From positions 1 to 64,000 of the forward strand of contig JAJQGJ010000003.1 in the NCBI GenBank assembly GCA_021200565.1: a DNA stretch of 64,000 nucleotides, in the 5' to 3' direction. The translations under genes were made by a program, and so were the position numbers. Below are positions 8,077 through 17,479 of this stretch, piece after piece. The stretch comes from Oscillospiraceae bacterium (GTDB lineage: Bacteria; Bacillota; Clostridia; Oscillospirales; Ruminococcaceae). Under the pieces are notes generated by a model. That model made no database searches and was not told where the DNA came from. It saw nothing but the letters and a program-made list of their open reading frames with translations. Numbering within the stretch: the stretch's first letter is position 1; every line of letters starts with the position of its first letter.

Positions 8077-8386
8077 AAAGTATTCATTAAAATTCGTGCG
8101 TCGGGCTTCCAGAGATTTGGACGAAACGGTTGAGTATATTTCAAGAGTCCTCGAAAACGAAATTGCTGCTGCCAATCTCATACAAGATATTTCTGACGCT
8201 CTCGACTTGGTGATGTACAACCCCGAAATGTGTCCTTTAGTCAGAAGCAACAAAGTAAAAAGAACCGACATTCGGAGACTTCAAGTAAAGAAGTACTTGA
8301 TTTTCTATCGAGCAGACCACAAAAGCAAGGAAATCAAAGTCTACCGAGTGATCTATGCGAAAAGAAAGTATGAGGATTTGCTGTAA
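8066..8386 (+). CDS. ParE/RelE-family toxin
   Basis: 106-residue toxin of the ParE/RelE superfamily, partner of the preceding Phd-type antitoxin. The pattern YSLKFVRRASRDLDETVEYI, MCPLVRSN and the closing YLIFYRADHKSKEIKVYRVIYAKRKYEDLL is typical of the fold. Sequence alone does not settle whether it acts as a ribosome-dependent mRNA endonuclease (RelE-like) or on gyrase (ParE-like). I chose ATG 8066, which has AAGGAG just upstream and overlaps the antitoxin; a start at 8045 is also open. The stop codon lies in the stem of a structured element shared with the convergent secA. Confidence 0.8.
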   Translation: MVPEKYSLKFVRRASRDLDETVEYISRVLENEIAAANLIQDISDALDLVMYNPEMCPLVRSNKVKRTDIRRLQVKKYLIFYRADHKSKEIKVYRVIYAKRKYEDLL

Positions 8387-8442
8387 GCCTCTCCAAGTTC
8401 ATTTATGAACTCGGAACCGGTGAAGCCGGTGGAGCAGCTTAC
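8383..8442. other. Cloverleaf-like palindrome holding two stop codons
   Basis: GTAAGC (8383-8388) pairs with GCTTAC (8437-8442), and CTCC pairs with GGAG just inside. Two inner hairpins fill the middle (AGTTCATTTATGAACT and ACCGGTGAAGCCGGT). The TAA of the plus-strand toxin and the TAA of minus-strand secA both lie inside the outer stem. There is no T-run, so it is not a standard terminator. Confidence 0.6.
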
Positions 8443-11171
8443 AAATCCCTGCCGCAGCACTTCTTATATTTCTTTCCGCTTCCGCAGGGGCAGGGGTCGT
8501 TTCTGCCTATTTTCTTGCCGACTTTTCTTGTTGCACTGACTGAGCCATCAGATGTGCCTGTCGGGTCGGCTTTCAGAACCTGCTCCCGCTTGATGGGAGC
8601 GTCTTTTTTCAGGTGGGTGTGATAGAGAATTCTGACGGTGTCCTCGCAGATGGACTCTACCATCGCATCGAACATGTCGAAGCCCTCCATTCTGTATGCG
8701 ACAACCGGATCGTGGCTGCCGTAGGATCGAAGAGCAATGCCTTTCTTCAATTCATCCATATCGTCGATGTGCTGCTCCCACTTGGTGTCGACAACCTTCA
8801 GAAGGGCAACTCTCTCGCACTCTCTGAGAATTTCGGTGCCGAGTTCAACCTCCTTGTCGTCATAGGCTTTGAGAGCCGCATCGGTAGCCTCTTCAGTGAC
8901 CTTCTCACGGGTCAGGTTTCCAAGCTCGTTTACCGAATAGTTGAAGTCTCCGGGAACTGTGAATAGTCCTGCAAAGTGCTCCCTGAGTCCTGGGAAGTTC
9001 CAGTTCTCCTGCTCTTCTCCTGCAAGATAGGTGTTGACGCTGTTCGAAACGAAATCACGGATCATCTTCTGGATATTGGCATGAATGTCCTCACCCTCAA
9101 GAACCTGAGAACGCTGACCATAGATAATTTCACGCTGCTGGTTCATTACGTCGTCATAATTCAGGACGTTCTTACGGATGTTGAAGTTACGTCCCTCAAC
9201 CTTCTTCTGAGCCGATTCTATTGTGGATGAGAGCATCTTCGACTCGATAGGTGTGTTTTCGTCGACGTTGAGAGTGGTCATCATCGAAGTGATTCTGTCG
9301 CCGCCGAAGAGCCGCATCAGGTCATCCTCAAGCGAGAGATAGAACCGGCTTTCGCCCTCATCGCCCTGACGTCCGGAACGTCCACGGAGCTGGTTGTCGA
9401 TTCTTCTCGACTCGTGGCGCTCGGTGCCGATGATGAAGAGTCCTCCTGCCGCCTTGACAGCTTTTGCTTTCTCTTTTATGTCTGCCGAGAATTTGTCGTA
9501 TATCTCGTGATAGAGCTTTCTGCCCTCGAGAATTCTTTCGTCATCAGTCTCGTTGAAGCCGGTTATTTCATATATCTCTTCTTCTGTATAGTCATTCTTT
9601 CTGAGCTCAGCTTTTGCCAGGAATTCAGCATTACCGCCGAGCATGATGTCGGTACCACGTCCAGCCATGTTGGTTGCGATGGTGACGGCTCCGAGCTGTC
9701 CCGCCTGGGCGACTATCTGGGCTTCACGCTCGTGGTGCTTGGCATTGAGGACTTCGTGCTCGATTCCACGTTTACGAAGCATCTTTGAAAGAAGCTCCGA
9801 CTTCTCGATTGAAATAGTACCAACCAAGACCGGCTGACCTTTCTTGTGGCACTCTACAACCTGGTCGATAACGGCACCAAACTTGCCCTGTTCGGTCTTA
9901 TAGACAACGTCCGGGTGGTCAATTCTGATCATCGGCATATTAGTCGGAACAACGATAACGTCAAGCTTATAAATCTCTCTGAATTCATCCTCTTCGGTTG
10001 CGGCAGTACCTGTCATACCGGAGAGCTTTTTATAGAGTCGGAAGTAGTTCTGGAATGTGATTGTTGCGATAGTCTTCGACTCGTGCGCTACCTTCACGCC
10101 TTCTTTCGCCTCGATAGCCTGATGAAGACCGTCGTTGTAGCGTCTGCCATACATAAGGCGCCCGGTGAACTCGTCGACGATGATGACCTCACCGTCCTTG
10201 ACGACATAGTTTATGTCACGCTTCATGACGCCGTTTGCCTTGATAGCCTGGTTGATGTGGTGGAGGAGTGTGATGTTCTCGGTGTCCGAAAGGTTCTCAA
10301 CGCCGAAATATGCTTCAGCCTTTGCGGTGCCCTTTTTGGTGAGGGTTGCTGTTCCGGCTTTCTCGTCGACGATATAGTCGCCGTCATAGGCTTCGTCGGT
10401 GTCAACCTTCTTCTCGACCTCGACAACAACGTGCTTCTGGAGGGTTTTCGCAAACCGGTCCGCTCTCTGGTATAAATCAGTCGACTTGTCGCCCTTGCCG
10501 GAGATGATAAGAGGAGTTCTCGCCTCATCAATTAAGATTGAGTCGACCTCATCGACTATAGCAAAAGCATGACCTCTCTGGACACGGTTTTTCTTATAGA
10601 TGACCATGTTGTCTCTAAGGTAGTCGAAGCCGAATTCGTTGTTCGTGCCATAAGTGATGTCGCAGGTATAGGCTTCACGCCGCTCATCGTTATTCATGGA
10701 ATGCAGGATGACGCCTATCGAGAGCCCAAGAAACCGATATACTCTTCCCATCTCTTCAGACTGGAACTTCGCTAGATAGTCGTTGACGGTTACGACGTGG
10801 ACTCCCTCGCCGGTGAGAGCATTGAGGTATGATGCAAGACATGCAGTGAGGGTTTTGCCTTCACCGGTCTTCATCTCGGCGATTCGCCCCTGGTGCAAAA
10901 CTATTGCGCCGACAATCTGGACAGGAAAAGCACGCTTCCCCAAAACTCTTGCTGCCGCCTCCCGGCATACTGCCAGAGCCTCCGGCATGATGTCATCAAG
11001 AGTCTTGCCGCTTGCCAGTTCGCTTTTGAATCTGTCCGTTTCACCTCTTAAATCCGAATCCGAAAACGCCTTGTACTTGTCCTCAAGATCAAGGACCTTC
11101 TGCTTTATGGGCTCGATTTTCTTAAGCTCCTTGTCGGAGTACGAGCCGAATATTTTATCTAAAAAAGACAT
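8439..11171 (-). CDS. secA: Preprotein translocase ATPase SecA
   Basis: The motor of the general Sec secretion pathway; it binds SecYEG and pushes unfolded preproteins across the membrane using ATP. The 910-residue length is normal. Visible are the Walker A motif ([15 protein letters not shown]), the [19 protein letters not shown] Walker B region, the [12 protein letters not shown] motif, and a C-terminal metal-binding SEC-C segment [14 protein letters not shown] chose the ATG at 11171 (AGGAGAG upstream); the open frame extends 38 codons further but runs through the promoter. A TTGACA-17-TATACT promoter lies upstream. Confidence 0.97.
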   Translation of the reverse strand: MSFLDKIFGSYSDKELKKIEPIKQKVLDLEDKYKAFSDSDLRGETDRFKSELASGKTLDDIMPEALAVCREAAARVLGKRAFPVQIVGAIVLHQGRIAEMKTGEGKTLTACLASYLNALTGEGVHVVTVNDYLAKFQSEEMGRVYRFLGLSIGVILHSMNNDERREAYTCDITYGTNNEFGFDYLRDNMVIYKKNRVQRGHAFAIVDEVDSILIDEARTPLIISGKGDKSTDLYQRADRFAKTLQKHVVVEVEKKVDTDEAYDGDYIVDEKAGTATLTKKGTAKAEAYFGVENLSDTENITLLHHINQAIKANGVMKRDINYVVKDGEVIIVDEFTGRLMYGRRYNDGLHQAIEAKEGVKVAHESKTIATITFQNYFRLYKKLSGMTGTAATEEDEFREIYKLDVIVVPTNMPMIRIDHPDVVYKTEQGKFGAVIDQVVECHKKGQPVLVGTISIEKSELLSKMLRKRGIEHEVLNAKHHEREAQIVAQAGQLGAVTIATNMAGRGTDIMLGGNAEFLAKAELRKNDYTEEEIYEITGFNETDDERILEGRKLYHEIYDKFSADIKEKAKAVKAAGGLFIIGTERHESRRIDNQLRGRSGRQGDEGESRFYLSLEDDLMRLFGGDRITSMMTTLNVDENTPIESKMLSSTIESAQKKVEGRNFNIRKNVLNYDDVMNQQREIIYGQRSQVLEGEDIHANIQKMIRDFVSNSVNTYLAGEEQENWNFPGLREHFAGLFTVPGDFNYSVNELGNLTREKVTEEATDAALKAYDDKEVELGTEILRECERVALLKVVDTKWEQHIDDMDELKKGIALRSYGSHDPVVAYRMEGFDMFDAMVESICEDTVRILYHTHLKKDAPIKREQVLKADPTGTSDGSVSATRKVGKKIGRNDPCPCGSGKKYKKCCGRDL

Positions 11172-11208
11172 GATGTCTCTCCTTTCATACGAATTCACAT
11201 ATAGAATT

Positions 11209-11237
11209 AGTATACTCGTTTTCACAGAGTATGTCAA
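11209..11237 (-). promoter_or_regulatory. secA promoter
   Basis: On the minus strand TTGACA (11232-11237) and TATACT (11209-11214) are 17 bases apart, giving a leader of about 30 bases. The -35 box touches the edge of repeat copy 5. Confidence 0.75.
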
Positions 11238-11418
11238 GCAGTTGCTTCGCAACTGCGCTATTTCCGCCTCCGGCGGAAATAGCACCTCTCAGTCTCGCTT
11301 CGCGAGCCAGCTCCCCTTATCAAGGGGAGCTGTCAGCCGTAAGGCTGACTGAGAGGTGCTGCGAGCCATAGGCGAGCAGCGTCGGCGAAGGCAACTTTAG
11401 TTGCCGCAGCCGACAAAT
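11238..11418. repeat. Repeat family 1, copy 5
   Basis: Its two halves are fused back to back: CACCTCTCAGTC, a CTCGCTTCGCGAG hairpin, CAGCTCCCCTT/AAGGGGAGCTG, a CAGCCGTAAGGCTG hairpin and GACTGAGAGGTG, with no internal spacer. Outer hairpins are GCAGTTGCTTCGCAACTGC and TTTCCGCCTCCGGCGGAAA on the left, and a GTCGGC...GCCGAC arm on the right. It sits between divergent secA and rnfC. Confidence 0.9.
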
Positions 11419-11431
11419 TGCACTTTACTCA

Positions 11432-11460
11432 TTGCAATTTCCACCACATTGTGATATTAT
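11432..11460 (+). promoter_or_regulatory. Candidate rnf operon promoter
   Basis: TTGCAA (11432-11437), a 17-base spacer and TATTAT (11455-11460), about 40 bases upstream of rnfC. A TATAAT a few bases later would have a longer spacer. Confidence 0.5.
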
Positions 11461-11500
11461 AATATAGTGTATCCAACACTCGAAGAATGAGGTGTATAAA

Positions 11501-12841
11501 ATGCTCGCAAATCGTGTTCGCAGCTTCAGGGGCGGGGTGCATCCAAAGGGACATAAGGATATGTCCATGGACTGCCCGATTGAAAAGCTTTCACCAAGAG
11601 GCGAAATCGCATATCTTATGAGCCAGCACATCGGTGCGCCCGCTCAGCCGTGTGTCGCTGTCGGCGAGAGGGTTCTCGTGGGGCAGACTATTGCCAAGGC
11701 TCCTTCTTTTGTTTCAGCCGACATCTGCTCGTCTGTATCGGGAGTCGTCAAGTCAATAAAACCAGTTCCCACCTCCTCCGGCGACGACGTCACCGCAATC
11801 TCAATCGAAAATGACTATGAATATGAGGCAATCCCCAATTTAGGAGAGCCAAGAGATTATGACAAGCTCTCTAAGGATGAAATCAGAGAAGCGATCAGAG
11901 CCGCAGGTCTTGTCGGAATGGGCGGAGCGGGATTTCCGCTGACAGTCAAGCTCACCGTCAAGGACGACTCAAAGATCGATCACGTAATAGTCAACTGCGC
12001 CGAGTGCGAGCCCTACATAACCTGCGACTACCGGCTGATGCTTGAGAGAACCGAAAAAGCGGTTCTTGGCTTAAAGGTGGTCTTAAAGCTTTTCGACAAC
12101 GCCAAGGGAGTCTTTGCAGTCGAAAATAATAAGCCGGAAGCTATCAAAGCACTTGCCGAGGCTACAGAGGGAAGCGAGCGGATTGTCGTCCAGCCGCTTA
12201 AAACCAAATACCCTCAGGGCGGCGAGCGGCTTATCATAGAAGCCGTGACCGGTCGGCAGATAAATTCAAAAATGCTTCCAGCTGATGCCGGATGTGTCGT
12301 TATAAATCTTGCAACAATTATGGCTGCCGCAGATGCGGTCTGCAATCGTACTCCACTTATGACTCGTGTTGTTACCGTCACGGGAGATGCGATAGTCAAT
12401 CCATCGAACTTCGAGGTTCCTATAGGCATCTGCGCCCGGGAGCTTGTGGAGGCTGCCGGAGGATTCAAGAGTGATCCCGAAAAGATTATCTTTGGCGGAC
12501 CGATGATGGGTGCATCTATTATTGACCTCGATGTCCCCGTCACAAAGACAACCTCGTGCATTCTGTGTCTTAGTCACGATGAAGTGAAGGATCTTGAAGC
12601 CACTGCATGCATCCGGTGCGGACGCTGCATGGATGCCTGCCCGGAGAATCTGATGCCGCTTAAATTAAAAGACCTGGCAGACAAGCGCAGATATGAAGAA
12701 TTCGAAAAGCTTGGCGGGCTTGAATGCATAAGCTGCGGCTCATGCACATATATCTGTCCCGCAAAGAGGCGGCTTTCGCAGTCGATAACTGCGGCGAAGA
12801 AGCAAGTCTTAGCCGATAAGAGAAAGAAGGCGGCAAAATGA
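11501..12841 (+). CDS. rnfC: Rnf complex subunit RnfC
   Basis: Peripheral NADH-binding subunit of the Rnf ferredoxin:NAD+ oxidoreductase, which couples electron transfer to Na+ or H+ pumping. 446 residues. Visible are an N-terminal barrel-sandwich segment (PCVAVGERVLVGQTIAKA, SVSGVVKSI), the NADH/FMN-binding GLVGMGGAGFPLTVKL, NCAECEPYITCDYRL, and two C-terminal [4Fe-4S] motifs (CIRCGRCMDACPENL, CISCGSCTYICPAKR). ATG 11501 has GAGGTG six bases upstream; an in-frame GTG lies nine bases earlier. It is first in a six-gene rnfCDGEAB operon and overlaps rnfD. Confidence 0.96.
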   Translation: MLANRVRSFRGGVHPKGHKDMSMDCPIEKLSPRGEIAYLMSQHIGAPAQPCVAVGERVLVGQTIAKAPSFVSADICSSVSGVVKSIKPVPTSSGDDVTAISIENDYEYEAIPNLGEPRDYDKLSKDEIREAIRAAGLVGMGGAGFPLTVKLTVKDDSKIDHVIVNCAECEPYITCDYRLMLERTEKAVLGLKVVLKLFDNAKGVFAVENNKPEAIKALAEATEGSERIVVQPLKTKYPQGGERLIIEAVTGRQINSKMLPADAGCVVINLATIMAAADAVCNRTPLMTRVVTVTGDAIVNPSNFEVPIGICARELVEAAGGFKSDPEKIIFGGPMMGASIIDLDVPVTKTTSCILCLSHDEVKDLEATACIRCGRCMDACPENLMPLKLKDLADKRRYEEFEKLGGLECISCGSCTYICPAKRRLSQSITAAKKQVLADKRKKAAK

Positions 12842-13779
12842 AGCTGAATATGTCAATTTCACCGCATGTGCGCTCGCATGACACAACACGCTCGGTGATG
12901 CTCGATGTCGCAATCGCCCTGATTCCGTCAATCATAATCGGCATCTACTATGGCGGCTGGCGTGCAGCACTTGTCGTTGCGCTTTCCGTCTGCTCGTGCG
13001 TACTCTGCGAGTTCCTGTATGACAAGCTGATGCACAAGCCGAATACTATTGGAGATTGCTCTGCGGTTGTTACCGGCTTGATACTCGCCTGTAACCTCTA
13101 CTCAACAGCTCCGATATGGCTCCCTATATTGGGAGGTGCATTTGCAATCATAGTTGTAAAGATGCTCTATGGCGGCTTGGGTCAGAATTTCATGAACCCT
13201 GCCTGTGCCGCAAGATGCTTCCTTCTCATTTCATTCCCATCGATAATGACAAATTATCCCTTGCTCGATGGAGTTTCAAGCGCAACTCCGCTTACGGCTC
13301 TTTCTTCGGGAGAAGCGGTAAGTTTAAGCTCACTTCTCCTTGGAAACCACATCGGAACCATAGGCGAGACTTCGGCAATAGCTATCCTGATAGGCTTTTT
13401 GTATCTCGTTTTCAAGAGAGTGATAAGCCCGAGGATAACCCTCTGCACCGTCGGCTCGGCTGCACTGTTCTTAGTAATTTTCGGGAACATGGCGGGACTC
13501 GAAGTCAATATGAGCTTCATGACAACCCAGCTTCTTGCCGGCGGTCTTCTGTTCGGAGCTGTATTCATGGCGACAGACTACGTCACTGCGCCGGTCACCA
13601 AGTGGGGACAGGTCATCTATGCTGCTCTTATTGGTCTTTTGGTTGCGTTCATCCGCTGCTACGGCGGATCATCCGAAGGCATGAGCTATGCAATAATTAT
13701 TGCTAATCTCTTAACACCTCTTCTTGAAAAAGCCACCAAGCCGAAGCCTTTCGGAGTGAGAAAGGAGACGGCGAAATGA
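12838..13779 (+). CDS. rnfD: Rnf complex subunit RnfD
   Basis: Integral membrane subunit of the Rnf complex carrying covalent FMN. 313 residues with about eight to ten hydrophobic segments. The flavinylation site is the threonine in GVSSATPLTAL (about residue 146), attached by the ApbE encoded downstream. Other family patterns are GQNFMNPACAARCFLLISFP and FMATDYVTAPVT. It overlaps rnfC and rnfG by four bases each, so translation is coupled. Confidence 0.95.
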   Translation: MKLNMSISPHVRSHDTTRSVMLDVAIALIPSIIIGIYYGGWRAALVVALSVCSCVLCEFLYDKLMHKPNTIGDCSAVVTGLILACNLYSTAPIWLPILGGAFAIIVVKMLYGGLGQNFMNPACAARCFLLISFPSIMTNYPLLDGVSSATPLTALSSGEAVSLSSLLLGNHIGTIGETSAIAILIGFLYLVFKRVISPRITLCTVGSAALFLVIFGNMAGLEVNMSFMTTQLLAGGLLFGAVFMATDYVTAPVTKWGQVIYAALIGLLVAFIRCYGGSSEGMSYAIIIANLLTPLLEKATKPKPFGVRKETAK

Positions 13780-14372
13780 AAAAGATAGTCTTAGATACTC
13801 TCAAGCTCGTTGCAATAACCCTGATTGCCGGAGTTCTTCTCTCGATAGTATATCAGCTCACAAAGGACACCATTGCGGCGGCAGAAGCCAAAGAGCTCAC
13901 TGATTCCTATTCTGCAGTAATGTCTCTGGCGTCGGATTTTGTCGAAATAGAAAACCCGGAAACATCAGCATTCGACGAAGACACAACCCTCAACACAGCG
14001 CTTTATGCCTATGATTCAGACGGAAACGAGATAGGCGCAGTACTCTCCGTCACCTCCCATAAAGGCTACGGCGGCGACATCGACATAACGATAGGAATTG
14101 ACACAGACGGAGTCATCACCGGAATAGTCGTTACATCGATGAGCGAAACCTCCGGGCTCGGCGCCAACTGCCAGAACGAGGAATGGATTTCGCAGTACAT
14201 AGGAAAGAGCGGCGAAGTGGTCTATACAAAAACCGGCGCAACTCAGGACAACGAAATTGACGCCATTTCCGGCGCCACAAAGACAATAAGAGCCATAACA
14301 AACGCCGTGAATTCGGCTTTAGACTTTGCCAGTGAATATTTTGGCTACGGAGAGGGAGGGAATTCAAAGTGA
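13776..14372 (+). CDS. rnfG: Rnf complex subunit RnfG
   Basis: Membrane-anchored FMN-carrying subunit of the Rnf complex, 198 residues. One N-terminal transmembrane helix (LVAITLIAGVLLSIVYQL) is followed by an extracytoplasmic FMN-binding domain. The flavinylation threonine is in DAISGATKTIRAI near residue 165. VVTSMSETSGLGANC is the usual segment ahead of it. The start overlaps the end of rnfD, and the end overlaps rnfE (GTGA). Confidence 0.95.
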   Translation: MKKIVLDTLKLVAITLIAGVLLSIVYQLTKDTIAAAEAKELTDSYSAVMSLASDFVEIENPETSAFDEDTTLNTALYAYDSDGNEIGAVLSVTSHKGYGGDIDITIGIDTDGVITGIVVTSMSETSGLGANCQNEEWISQYIGKSGEVVYTKTGATQDNEIDAISGATKTIRAITNAVNSALDFASEYFGYGEGGNSK

Positions 14373-15064
14373 AAACAGCATTAGAGCGGCTCTATAACGG
14401 CATCATAAAAGAGAACCCGACTTTGGTTTTAATGCTCGGAATGTGCCCGACACTCGCCGTCACCACAAGCGCCATCAACGGTCTCGGAATGGGGCTTTCG
14501 ACCTGCTTTGTACTGATGCTGTCGAACCTCATCATCTCGCTTCTTCGGAAGTTCATCCCCGATAGCGTCAGAATGCCGGCTTACATAGTTGTCATCGCAT
14601 CGTTTGTAACAATAGTCGAGCTACTCATGCAGGCTTATGTCAGAAGCTTATACGCATCCCTCGGGCTCTACATCCCGCTTATAGTTGTTAACTGCATCAT
14701 AATGGGGCGTGCTGAAAGCTATGCTTCAAAGAACCCGCCCGTTGCATCCTTCTTCGACGGCTTGGGAATGGGCTTGGGCTTCACTCTGGCTCTCACCATC
14801 ATCGGCGCAATAAGAGAGCTCCTGGGAGCCGGCACTCTGTTCGGCTTCAATATCATGCCGGACAGCTACGAGCCAATTTCAATCATGATTATGGCTCCCG
14901 GTGCGTTCTTTGTCCTGGCAGTGCTCACTGCTTTGCAGAATAAGTTGGGTGCTCCAAGCGCAACAAACAAGAAGAGTTCAGAATCCTGCGCCGGCAACTG
15001 TGCAGGTTGCTCTGCGGCTTGCTCCTTCAGAGCAGAAGCTAAAGAGGGAGGTGACGGCAAATGA
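14369..15064 (+). CDS. rnfE: Rnf complex subunit RnfE with Cys-rich C-terminal tail
   Basis: Integral membrane subunit of the Rnf complex, 231 residues, GTG start overlapping rnfG. It has about six transmembrane helices with family patterns NPTLVLMLGMCPTLAVT, VNCIIMGRAESYASKN and DGLGMGLGFTLAL. After the last helix the protein continues with ESCAGNCAGCSAACSFRAE. This short cytoplasmic tail has four closely spaced cysteines that most RnfE proteins lack as far as I know. The cysteines could bind a metal or Fe-S cluster, or be disordered. The rnfA start overlaps the stop. Confidence 0.93.
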   Translation: MKTALERLYNGIIKENPTLVLMLGMCPTLAVTTSAINGLGMGLSTCFVLMLSNLIISLLRKFIPDSVRMPAYIVVIASFVTIVELLMQAYVRSLYASLGLYIPLIVVNCIIMGRAESYASKNPPVASFFDGLGMGLGFTLALTIIGAIRELLGAGTLFGFNIMPDSYEPISIMIMAPGAFFVLAVLTALQNKLGAPSATNKKSSESCAGNCAGCSAACSFRAEAKEGGDGK

Positions 15065-15642
15065 GCGCACTTACCACACTGGTTGTCGGAATCATCTCGG
15101 CAGCGCTCGTAAATAACGTTGTCTTGAGCCGGTTCCTGGGCTTGTGCCCGTTCCTTGGCGTTTCAAGAAAGACCTCAACCGCCGTCGGAATGGGAACGGC
15201 TGTAATCGCAGTTATAACTGTCTCCTCCTGCATAACCTATTTCATCAATATCTACATCTTGGGCGAGAAGTATTCATATCTTAGAACTATTGTCTTCATC
15301 CTCATCATTGCGGGGCTCGTTCAGTCTGTCGAGATAATACTTAAGAAGAAGATTCCGTCGCTATATAAGTCCCTCGGAGTTTACCTCCCCCTCATCACTA
15401 CAAACTGCTCGGTTCTCGGCGTTGCAATCGATTCCGCCAACAACGGCTACGGCTTCTGGGAGACGATGATCTATTCAGTCGGAACTGCTATAGGATTTCT
15501 TATTGCTATAGTCATCATGTCCGGCATCCGTGAGAGAATCGAAGACAACGACGTCCCGGAGGCTTTCCAGGGGATGCCTATTGTCCTCGTGACTGCCGGG
15601 CTCATGGCGATAGCGTTCGTCGGATTCTCGGGAACTTTGTGA
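15061..15642 (+). CDS. rnfA: Rnf complex subunit RnfA
   Basis: Integral membrane subunit of the Rnf complex, 193 residues and six predicted helices. RnfA and RnfE are inverted-topology paralogues that hold a cluster in the membrane. Conserved parts: NNVVLSRFLGLCPFLGVSRK near the start and YLPLITTNCSVLGVAI in the middle, each with a conserved cysteine. It overlaps rnfE by four bases, and rnfB follows 10 bases after the stop. Confidence 0.95.
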   Translation: MSALTTLVVGIISAALVNNVVLSRFLGLCPFLGVSRKTSTAVGMGTAVIAVITVSSCITYFINIYILGEKYSYLRTIVFILIIAGLVQSVEIILKKKIPSLYKSLGVYLPLITTNCSVLGVAIDSANNGYGFWETMIYSVGTAIGFLIAIVIMSGIRERIEDNDVPEAFQGMPIVLVTAGLMAIAFVGFSGTL

Positions 15643-15652
15643 GGTGAGCGGC

Positions 15653-16438
15653 ATGATAACAGAAATTATAATTGCTGCGGCGGTTATCGTCGTGATAAGT
15701 ATCATCGTTGGCGTTGCCTTAGGTTTTCTTTCGCAGAAATTCAGAGTTGAAGTTGACCCGAAAGAAGCGAAAATCCGGGAATGCCTTGCTGGCTCAAACT
15801 GCGGCGCATGCGGCTATGCCGGCTGCGATTCATATGCAAAAGCCGTTGCTGAGGGAAAAGCCGAGCCCACGCTATGCAATGCCTCCGACAAGGTGAAAAT
15901 TGGCGAAATCTTAGGCTTAAGCCTTTCCCAGGGCGAGCGGATGGTCGCCTACGTCAAGTGTGCCGGAACCAATTCGAGCTCAACAATGCTCTATGACTAT
16001 TTCGATGAGCAGGATTGCCGCATCTGCTACATGGCTCCGAAGCACGGTCCCAAGGGCTGCGGGTTCAGCTGCTGCGGGTTCGGAAGCTGCCAGGACGTCT
16101 GCCCCGAGGGCGGCATCAAGATTATCGACGGCGTCGCTGTTATAGACCGTGAATCCTGCCAGGGCTGCGGAAGCTGCGTGCAGGTCTGTCCCGCTCATCT
16201 TATCGAACTGATTCCCTACAGTGCCAAATACATGGTGAAGTGCTCTTCTCACCAGAAAGGCAAGGACGTCAAGGCTGTCTGCCCGGTCGGGTGCATCGGC
16301 TGCGGCTTGTGCGCACGTGTCTGCGAATCGGGAGCCATCACCATTGAAAACAACCTTGCGCATATAGATCATTCAAAGTGCACCGGCTGCGGCAAGTGTG
16401 CCGAAAAGTGCCCGGCGAAAATTATTGTGAAATTATGA
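15653..16438 (+). CDS. rnfB: Rnf complex ferredoxin-type subunit RnfB
   Basis: Electron-entry subunit that accepts electrons from ferredoxin. 261 residues. An N-terminal transmembrane helix (IIIAAAVIVVISIIVGVALG) is followed by the four-cysteine cluster domain around NCGACGYAGCDSYAKAV...LC, then several ferredoxin-type motifs (CQGCGSCVQVCPAHL, CIGCGLCARVCESGAI, CTGCGKCAEKCPAKI). I chose ATG 15653, six bases after GAGGTG; a GTG at 15644 is also in frame but overlaps that site. It ends overlapping apbE by four bases (ATGA). Confidence 0.95.
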   Translation: MITEIIIAAAVIVVISIIVGVALGFLSQKFRVEVDPKEAKIRECLAGSNCGACGYAGCDSYAKAVAEGKAEPTLCNASDKVKIGEILGLSLSQGERMVAYVKCAGTNSSSTMLYDYFDEQDCRICYMAPKHGPKGCGFSCCGFGSCQDVCPEGGIKIIDGVAVIDRESCQGCGSCVQVCPAHLIELIPYSAKYMVKCSSHQKGKDVKAVCPVGCIGCGLCARVCESGAITIENNLAHIDHSKCTGCGKCAEKCPAKIIVKL

Positions 16439-17400
16439 AAAAACTTATAGCCCTCGCTTTAGCCCTCGCTTTAGCGAGTCTGCTCCTGCTGTCGCTCTGC
16501 GGCTGCGGGAGTAGTCTTAATAGATACGAATCGGTCTACACCGACCTCTTCGACACCGACTGCTCTTTCGCCGCTTACTGTTCTTCGGATGAAGAGTTTG
16601 AAGAAGTATCAGCTGCTGTCTATAACGAACTCGCAAGGCTTGATGCGCTTTTTGATATTTACGAAGGCGGGGAAGGCTCTCTCAAGGACCTCAACGACAA
16701 CGGCATTCTTGAGAATGCCGACAACGATATACTTGAGCTTCTCGACATAGGCATCCTCTTCTATGACCTCTCGGGCGGGAAGCTGAATATTGCAATGGGT
16801 TCTGTCTTAACCCTCTGGCATGATGCCCGGGGAACCGGGATTCTTCCGGATGAAACCAAGCTCACGGAGGCAAGTAGCCACTGCGACATATCGAATCTCA
16901 TTATAGACGGCAGCACCATAACGCTTTCAGACAGTGAGATGAGCATCGACGTCGGCTCTATTGCCAAAGGGTATGCGGCTGACTGTGCGGCGGAGATTGC
17001 AAGCTCATACGGCTTGACAAGCTTTGCATTAGATCTCGGCGGGAATGTGAAAACCGTAGGCGAGAAGCCCACCGGTAAGTGGAAAATAGGCATCCAGGAC
17101 CCGGACGGCGGCATTCTGAAAACCGTCGAGGTTTCGGATGAATCGGTAGTCACCAGCGGCGACTACGAGAGATATACCGTCATCGACGGCGTCACATATT
17201 CCCACATCATAGATCCCGACACCCTCTACCCTGCAAACCTCTACCGCTCGGTAACCGTCATCTGCGAGAGCTCATCCTTAGGCGACGCACTTTCGACGTC
17301 GCTTTTCTGCATGGATGTTGAAAGTGGGAAAGAGCTGGCGGAAGAGTTGGGGGTGCAGGTGGTTTGGGTTTATGAGGATGGGTCGACAGACTCAATGTAG
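16435..17400 (+). CDS. apbE: FAD:protein FMN transferase (ApbE lipoprotein)
   Basis: Transfers FMN from FAD onto threonines of RnfD and RnfG, so its place at the end of the rnf genes makes sense. 321 residues. A lipoprotein signal peptide ends at a lipobox-like LSLCGCGS. Motifs include GGKLNIAMGSVLTLWHDAR, DVGSIAKGYAAD, ALDLGGNVKTVG, VVTSGDYERYTVIDG and SHIIDPDT. The start overlaps rnfB. The stop TAG is the first part of repeat family 2 copy 1 (TGTAGGGGCGG), so the C-terminal end may have been reshaped by insertion of the repeat. Confidence 0.95.
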   Translation: MKKLIALALALALASLLLLSLCGCGSSLNRYESVYTDLFDTDCSFAAYCSSDEEFEEVSAAVYNELARLDALFDIYEGGEGSLKDLNDNGILENADNDILELLDIGILFYDLSGGKLNIAMGSVLTLWHDARGTGILPDETKLTEASSHCDISNLIIDGSTITLSDSEMSIDVGSIAKGYAADCAAEIASSYGLTSFALDLGGNVKTVGEKPTGKWKIGIQDPDGGILKTVEVSDESVVTSGDYERYTVIDGVTYSHIIDPDTLYPANLYRSVTVICESSSLGDALSTSLFCMDVESGKELAEELGVQVVWVYEDGSTDSM

Positions 17401-17466
17401 GGGCGGATATTATCCGCCCGCACAAATACAATAGCACCGGAACGGGCGGATAATATCCGCCCCTAC
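17396..17466. repeat. Repeat family 2, copy 1
   Basis: TGTAGGGGCGGATATTATCC and its reverse complement form the two ends of a 71-base palindromic element with a central spacer of about 20 bases. Each arm also contains the inner palindrome GGGCGGATATTATCCGCCC. It begins inside the last codons of apbE and supplies its stop codon. Confidence 0.9.
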
Positions 17467-17479
17467 AAGAGGAATTTCT

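Noticed and set aside
9846-10475. Plus-strand open frame of 209 codons inside secA
   Set aside because: A shadow of the secA reading frame; no ribosome-binding site or motif.
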